From: Litsea cubeba
Taxonomy: Eukaryota; Streptophyta; Magnoliopsida; Laurales; Lauraceae
Length of the DNA stretch: 64,000 nt
Direction of reading: 5' to 3'
Assembly (NCBI GenBank): GCA_012931725.1
Contig: CM022949.1
Span: 46,046,980 to 46,110,979, forward strand
Part shown: positions 59,701 to 64,000 of the stretch, piece by piece
Numbering within the stretch: the stretch's first letter is position 1
Layout of the letters: every line of letters begins with the position of its first letter
Program-made: the position numbers and the translations under genes
The notes under the pieces: generated by a model
The model's database searches: none
Seen by the model: the letters and a program-made list of their open reading frames with translations, nothing else
What the model was told of the DNA's origin: nothing

Positions 59701-60227
59701 TTGACTTTTCTTTCCCCTACTGTTTTACTATCCAATCAAGGGGAGGTAAAATTAATTTTTCCTTCCCTCCCCTCCCCTTCATTTTCCTTCCCCCTCAAAT
59801 TTTCCCTCCCCTCCCCTCCCCCCTTCCCAAACACAGCATTAGTGAAAATGGAGAAACAGGATGAGGGACGGTGGTTTGATTGTTTAAATGGGAAACTTTT
59901 CCCAGGTTTTGGATGCAAGTCCAAGGTCTCAAGGAAATTTGGGAAAAGGGCTTGGGGTTGTTTTGGGCTTGGAAATGGGTCAAGATAGGTTAGACCAAAA
60001 CATGAAGATTATTGTTCATGACATGCTTAGTGAAATGCACCTAAAACCATTAAACTTTGGCAATACGTGTGCCTCAAAATTATCAAAAAGGTCATAAGTC
60101 TACCTAAGTTGGTTCAACACTCCACTAATCTACTTATTCTATCACAAGACCATCCAAAACATATATTAGACGCCTAATTAAGATTAATTAGATGTTAAAT
60201 AAGCTTAGGCGGGGACGGGGTCTTACA
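56733..60227 (-). repeat. Solo LTR of a chromovirus-type element
   Basis: Plus-strand ends are TGTCACATCC and GGGGTCTTACA, flanked by identical GTTTT, and no internal coding region is present. Recombination between two LTRs of one element is the usual origin. It contains palindromes CCCGCTTGAGCGGG (58469) and CCGCTCGAGCGG (58492), the conserved module at 58371-58435 and a MITE at 59388-59838. At 57480-57545 it shows the uninterrupted version of the site where the Tekay element sits in the left arm. Confidence 0.9.
59388..59838. mobile_element. Tourist-like MITE (PIF/Harbinger type)
   Basis: The left end is GGGTCCATTTGGTAAGG and the right end the imperfect mirror of TGCTGTGTTTGGGAAGG, flanked by TTA on both sides (59385-59387, 59839-59841). 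A three-base TTA duplication is typical of PIF/Harbinger. It encodes nothing; the Pro- and Phe-rich frames inside are low-complexity G/A or C/T tracts. Confidence 0.6.
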
Positions 60228-60232
60228 GTTTT
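60228..60232 (+). repeat. Target-site duplication GTTTT, right copy
   Basis: It equals 56728-56732. Confidence 0.9.
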
Positions 60233-60405
60233 AGAGATTAGAAACCGATTTGAGAACTGGGTTTTGAAGGATATGAGCATTGATTGGATATTTGACATTA
60301 ATTTGAAGTAGTAGTTTTCTTCTGCAAAATGAGAGTAATATGAGTGAGTGAGATACGGAAGAGACGAAACAAAAGAAATGTATATGTAGCTGGATTTCAT
60401 GTGTG

Positions 60406-60525
60406 GGTGTGTGCATGAATGCATGAAGGTAGCACAAGTAACTCTTACCAGTTATTTGATATGTTGGTGTGTGCATGAATGCAAGGAAGTAGCATAAGTA
60501 ACTCTTACCAGCAATGCAATTTCTA
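60406..60525. repeat. 60-bp direct tandem duplication
   Basis: GGTGTGTGCATGAAT occurs at 60406 and 60466, both followed by AGTAGCA-like sequence and AGTAACTCTTACCAG. The copies are diverged by a few bases. Confidence 0.85.
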
Positions 60526-60869
60526 GTGCCTTAGTCCACAGACCACAACTCCTTTTTACCTTGCAACAAATTTATGCGAATCAAGATACTTTTGATGGAA
60601 ATTGAATATGAAGCATGTACTAATTTGGGGAATCCCTGCTTTGTAAGCTAGTGTTCCTGCTTATTGGCCTCTCTATAAAGTACGTTAAAAAACCACAAAT
60701 CATTGCATGTACTAATTTGGGAACCCCCACTGTACATTAAAAATAGCTTATATATTTAAAATAGCAGACCTCATCATTGTTAATTAAACAATTGCTTCAT
60801 CCTTACATCAAAAAATAGAACAAGCAAGTATTATCATAATTAGCAACACACAATCATCCAAAAATGGGT

Positions 60870-61239
60870 TCAGTCCACAGCTCGATCAGTATCGGCAACA
60901 AAAGTGTAAGTGGAAGGTCACGAGTCAAACAGATCAATCTCCATCCACATGGCAAGGCAAGAACTATGTGATGCTCTGTCTTTGGAAAAATCCAACAACC
61001 CTCTTTCAAATTCCAAAGCCTGTACTAGCGTCTACCCCAATACAACAAGATCGACCCAATCGTCCTTTACTTATGCATGGAGCACTGAGAGTGTTTCAAG
61101 ATTGCTTGAAGGTTGGATGAAGAGAGACCCCAAACGGCCTCCTCAAATGAACTCTCAAGCTAAGAACCCATGTGCCACAAGCAGCTTTTGGGGCCTTCAA
61201 AGATATGTGATTGAATTATTTAGATTATGGGATATGTGA
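60870..61239 (+). pseudogene. R2R3-MYB C-terminal fragment (subgroup 1, MYB30/MYB60-like)
   Basis: The frame reads MARQELCDALSLEKSNN and then SSFTYAWSTESVSRLLEGWM. Subgroup 1 R2R3-MYB factors carry a similar pair of segments after the DNA-binding repeats: an AKQALCEALSLEKP-like stretch and YASSTENISRLLEGWM. Sequence before the Met (QQKCKWKVTSQTD in another frame) resembles the QWERRLQTD region that precedes it, so a frameshift lies near 60935. The R2 and R3 repeats are absent upstream. This is an exon-3 fragment without a DNA-binding domain and cannot act as a MYB factor. Confidence 0.65.
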
Positions 61240-62164
61240 CCTTTTCGTGCTATGTTGGCTGAGAATTTACAATAGAGCATCAATGACTCACGGTCGGTAG
61301 TATTTAATATTAATGACTGTCATTTCTCTTGTTCCTCATTCCAGAGTAGCACAAATCCAAACAGGCCCCAAAAAAACTGTATTTTTTTTTTCCATCATTT
61401 GATTGGATTTGGGGAAGAGAGGAAGAATGAAGGAGATGAGCAAAATAGTTTCTTTCTGCCTGCCCAGGGACGATATCGACCCTCAACACTTAAAAATGGA
61501 GCTCGATATCGACCATCAAAAAAAGGGTTTTTGGGCGAATTGCCCTATTCGGTGCATTAGATAATTTGTCTAATTCGGTCCAATGGCAACATTAATTTTT
61601 TTTGGGTAAATTCCTCTTACATCTTAAATAAAAAACCTTTGATTATCAAGAAATACGACTTAATAAAATTCATAAAGAAAATACAAAAAATAAAAAAGTT
61701 AACAGGTAAATGCTCTCGCTCCTCACCTTTGCCTTTCAAGAAGTTGGCCTTTGTATTCACCTGGATCTTCACGAGCATTGCTCTATTGGGCTTTGTAATT
61801 TTTCTGGCACATTTCATGCCATATAAAAGGTTGTTAATATATGCACATGTGAACGCCCACAACGGGTCAAGCCCATTATGCATTCGTGATGCAACATGCT
61901 ATTTTCTTGGGACGGTCTTAGGATATATATTCTCTGCGCTATCATGTGTTCAATCTTATGATGGGAATAATACATATTAGAGTAAAATTATAGATACATC
62001 ACTAACAAGTATAGCTTTCATTTTGAACTGCCTAGATTGTTAATAAGCGGGCCCTATGGTGGAGTTCCACACGTTCCACTCACAAGAAGCATTAATTTGG
62101 GAGACATTGGGGACTCGGATTTGCTCATATCTCTACTAGCTTAGAAACGAAGGAGCCATGGAAG
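61240..62164. other. No gene recognised
   Basis: This noncoding stretch has two CGATATCG palindromes (61471 and 61504) set in LTR-like sequence, which may be a further LTR fragment. Frames on both strands at 61617-61980 overlap each other and match nothing I know. Confidence 0.4.
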
Positions 62165-62172
62165 TTGGAACC

Positions 62173-62661
62173 TAGGGTTGTAAATGGGTATCCAATTTTC
62201 CTATTTTAGGTTCCAATTATAAATGGGTCTATGTCCGAAACCCAATTTAGGCTCCAATTGATAAACCGGTCCGGTGCCAGTTCCAAACAAGTTATGACTC
62301 ATTATAAAAGCCTTTAATATTGCAAACTGTAGCTCAAAATCAGCTTTAGTTTGGCATTTTTATATTTAATTTTAAAGATAAAAGACTTGATGCATTGTTT
62401 TAAGTTGAATGATATTCTTATTTTAAGAAAGAAATAATAAAAATGTAAAAAAAAGGTCAAAACCAATTTTGGAGCTAGATCCCATTCCTCTAGTAAGACC
62501 CGATTCTGAAATGGATCCGGGTCCTCTTACCGGAAACGGGTCTGAAACTTACAAATTAGTTTCTGAGTCGAGATCGGTTTCAACTTAGAATTGTCATTTG
62601 AAAACTAGTAACTAGTTCGGGTCCAGTATGGTTCTGGCCCGAAACAGATCCATTTACTTTA
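62173..62661. mobile_element. hAT-like MITE, degenerate right end
   Basis: The left end TAGGGTTGTAAATGG and the right end CCATTTACTTTA form an imperfect inverted repeat. The flanking eight bases are TTGGAACC (62165-62172) and TTAGAACC (62662-62669), 7 of 8 matching, as expected of an 8-bp hAT duplication. No coding sequence. Confidence 0.55.
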
Positions 62662-62679
62662 TTAGAACCCACACCAAAG

Positions 62680-63020
62680 TAGGGGTGTTCATGGGTCAGT
62701 CTAAGGCATATCTAGGCCCAACCCGACTTTAGAAACATCGGTGCAGGCCCAGCCCAAGCCTGACACGAGCCATAAAAGTTAGGCCCGAGCCTGCCTATTT
62801 AATCAACCTGGGCGGGTCAAAATGGGCTTTTTCATCACTTTTGTGGGAATTAGAGCACTAATCAAATAAAATTACATGCATTTCTTACGCGAGTCGGGCC
62901 GGACCGGACTATGGGCTTTCTATCACTTAATCCAAGCCTTGGCCCAGTTATTAATCAGGCCCTCATTACATATTCAAGCCCGGCCCAAAGCGCGCTAGGC
63001 CCAGCCGATGAGCGCCCCTA
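62680..63020. mobile_element. hAT-like MITE
   Basis: The left end TAGGGGTGTTCATGG mirrors the right end CCGATGAGCGCCCCTA with few mismatches. The flanks are CACCAAAG (62672-62679) and CCCCAAAG (63021-63028), 7 of 8 matching. The element is 341 bp, GC-rich, and noncoding. Confidence 0.7.
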
Positions 63021-63186
63021 CCCCAAAGCCTAACCATTTCATGAATGAATATAAGATATTTTAATCTTATGATCTTAAGAACGGAAACTACTGAGTTGCC
63101 CTCCCTTATCATTAATGCAAGCTGTCAAAGAAGGGTAGTTTCGTCTAAACGAAAACTTTTAAAAACAAACGGCGCGGTTTCCATCT

Positions 63187-63196
63187 CTATATATAG
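63187..63196 (+). promoter_or_regulatory. TATA box of a gene extending past the right edge
   Basis: CTATATATAG is followed by a CT-rich leader. At 63299 TTT/GTAAGG is a good splice donor, followed by an AAACCCTA telo-box at 63315-63322 and a T-rich stretch like a 5'-UTR intron. A coding start is not visible before 64000. Confidence 0.4.
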
Positions 63197-64000
63197 ATGG
63201 TGAGTGGGTGAGTGGGTGACCATATGTCTTCTTCCTTGCATGTAAGAAAGAAACAACCTCTGCATGATCTAGTAGTTCTGACGCATCCCTTCTCATTTTG
63301 TAAGGTATAGTCATAAACCCTAGTTCTTATTTTTTGTTTCTTCTTCTATATCTATATCTGTAGCTCTCTGTCTCTCTCTGTTGCCATCTATCACATTTTG
63401 AGTTCATCCGATCGCTTTAAAAAATGCTCTGGGATTCTTGGGTTTTATGGTTTGTGCAATTTCAAGACTTTTATAAGTCTGAATTCTCTTTTGTTTGAAG
63501 TTTTGGCGTTTGGGTTTCTCCAATTTGAAGTTTTAGAGTGAGTGTCTGCAACTTGAGATTTTGGGGAATTAGGGGTTTCTTGGATTGTTTTCGTGCTGCA
63601 ATTTGAAGATTTGGGACATTTGAGTTTCCAGTTATTTCTTGGTGAATTCTGGGGGAGCTTAGGTTTTTTGGGGTTGGTGATTTAGGTTTTCTTTCTTCTC
63701 TCTATAGATTTCTTTATATCTTCTTCAATTCCATTCTAATTGCTTCGGGTGTGGTTGGGTTTTGAGAATAGTAGTTGGGTTGGGTAAGTGTTGATGGTTT
63801 CCACTCATGATGTGTGGGGTTGAATAGAATATGTATCTGTCGGGGCTTTTAATGGGTTCTATTTCCAATCTCATCTCATTTGATTGAATTGAATGAATAT
63901 TTTTCTGATTGGATTTTTGAATTCTTCGCTCTATTATGTTCTTTTCTTGATTTTCTTTTGATTTCATGATCCACTCATGTTGGAAACCATAGATTTTGTG
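63197..64000 (+). other. Probable 5' leader and leader intron, no coding frame seen
   Basis: CT-rich and T-rich sequence without repeats follows the TATA box. It fits an untranslated first exon and a long leader intron, but nothing proves it. Confidence 0.35.

Noticed and set aside
60910..61239. Complete small MYB-like gene
   Set aside because: No MYB repeats and a frame break just upstream; treated as a fragment.

Overview
The window is nuclear DNA of a flowering plant, probably a eudicot. It holds plant-specific LTR retrotransposon lineages (a Ty3/Gypsy Tat element, Tekay-type chromoviruses, a Ty1/Copia fragment), small hAT-like and Tourist-like elements, spliced gene fragments with plant intron signals, and one type I MADS-box gene. 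I cannot name the species. A run of 100 N (17935-18034) marks a scaffold gap. Almost all recognisable coding sequence belongs to mobile elements, and nearly all of it is broken by stops or frameshifts.

Layout. 1-11452 is the 3' part of a Tat-lineage Ty3/Gypsy element: gag, protease, RT, two RNase H domains, integrase, a 117-bp tandem array, then a three-exon gene on the opposite strand (10127 to 7650) and a 3' LTR at about 10661-11452. 11540 to about 13620 looks like a decayed chromovirus LTR in reverse orientation. 14808-15297 is a hAT-type transposase remnant. 16310-17110 is a repeat of short CG-containing motifs. 17111-22079 is noncoding as far as I can see. 22080-23856 is a Copia remnant (gag end plus 3' LTR).

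23863-40508 and 53595 to about 58885 are the two arms of a large, diverged inverted duplication. Each arm carries three unspliced exons of a CUL1-like cullin, a CG-rich block like a CACTA subterminal region, and a chromovirus LTR. A full Tekay chromovirus (25287-36668, target duplication CCAGG) later inserted into the left arm, and the right arm still shows the empty site. Between the arms lie a MADS-box gene (43173-44360, minus strand) and a second Tekay element (44538-53433, minus strand) with a truncated 3' LTR and a large gag deletion. The LTR in the right arm is a clean solo LTR (56733-60227, target duplication GTTTT) containing a Tourist-like MITE.

60233-64000 holds a fragment of an R2R3-MYB C-terminus, two adjacent hAT-like MITEs, and at the right edge what looks like a promoter and 5' leader of a gene lying mostly outside the window. 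The only gene I regard as possibly functional for the host is the MADS-box gene. The order of events can partly be read: gene-fragment capture and a first frameshift, then LTR insertion, then inverted duplication, then Tekay insertion into one arm.
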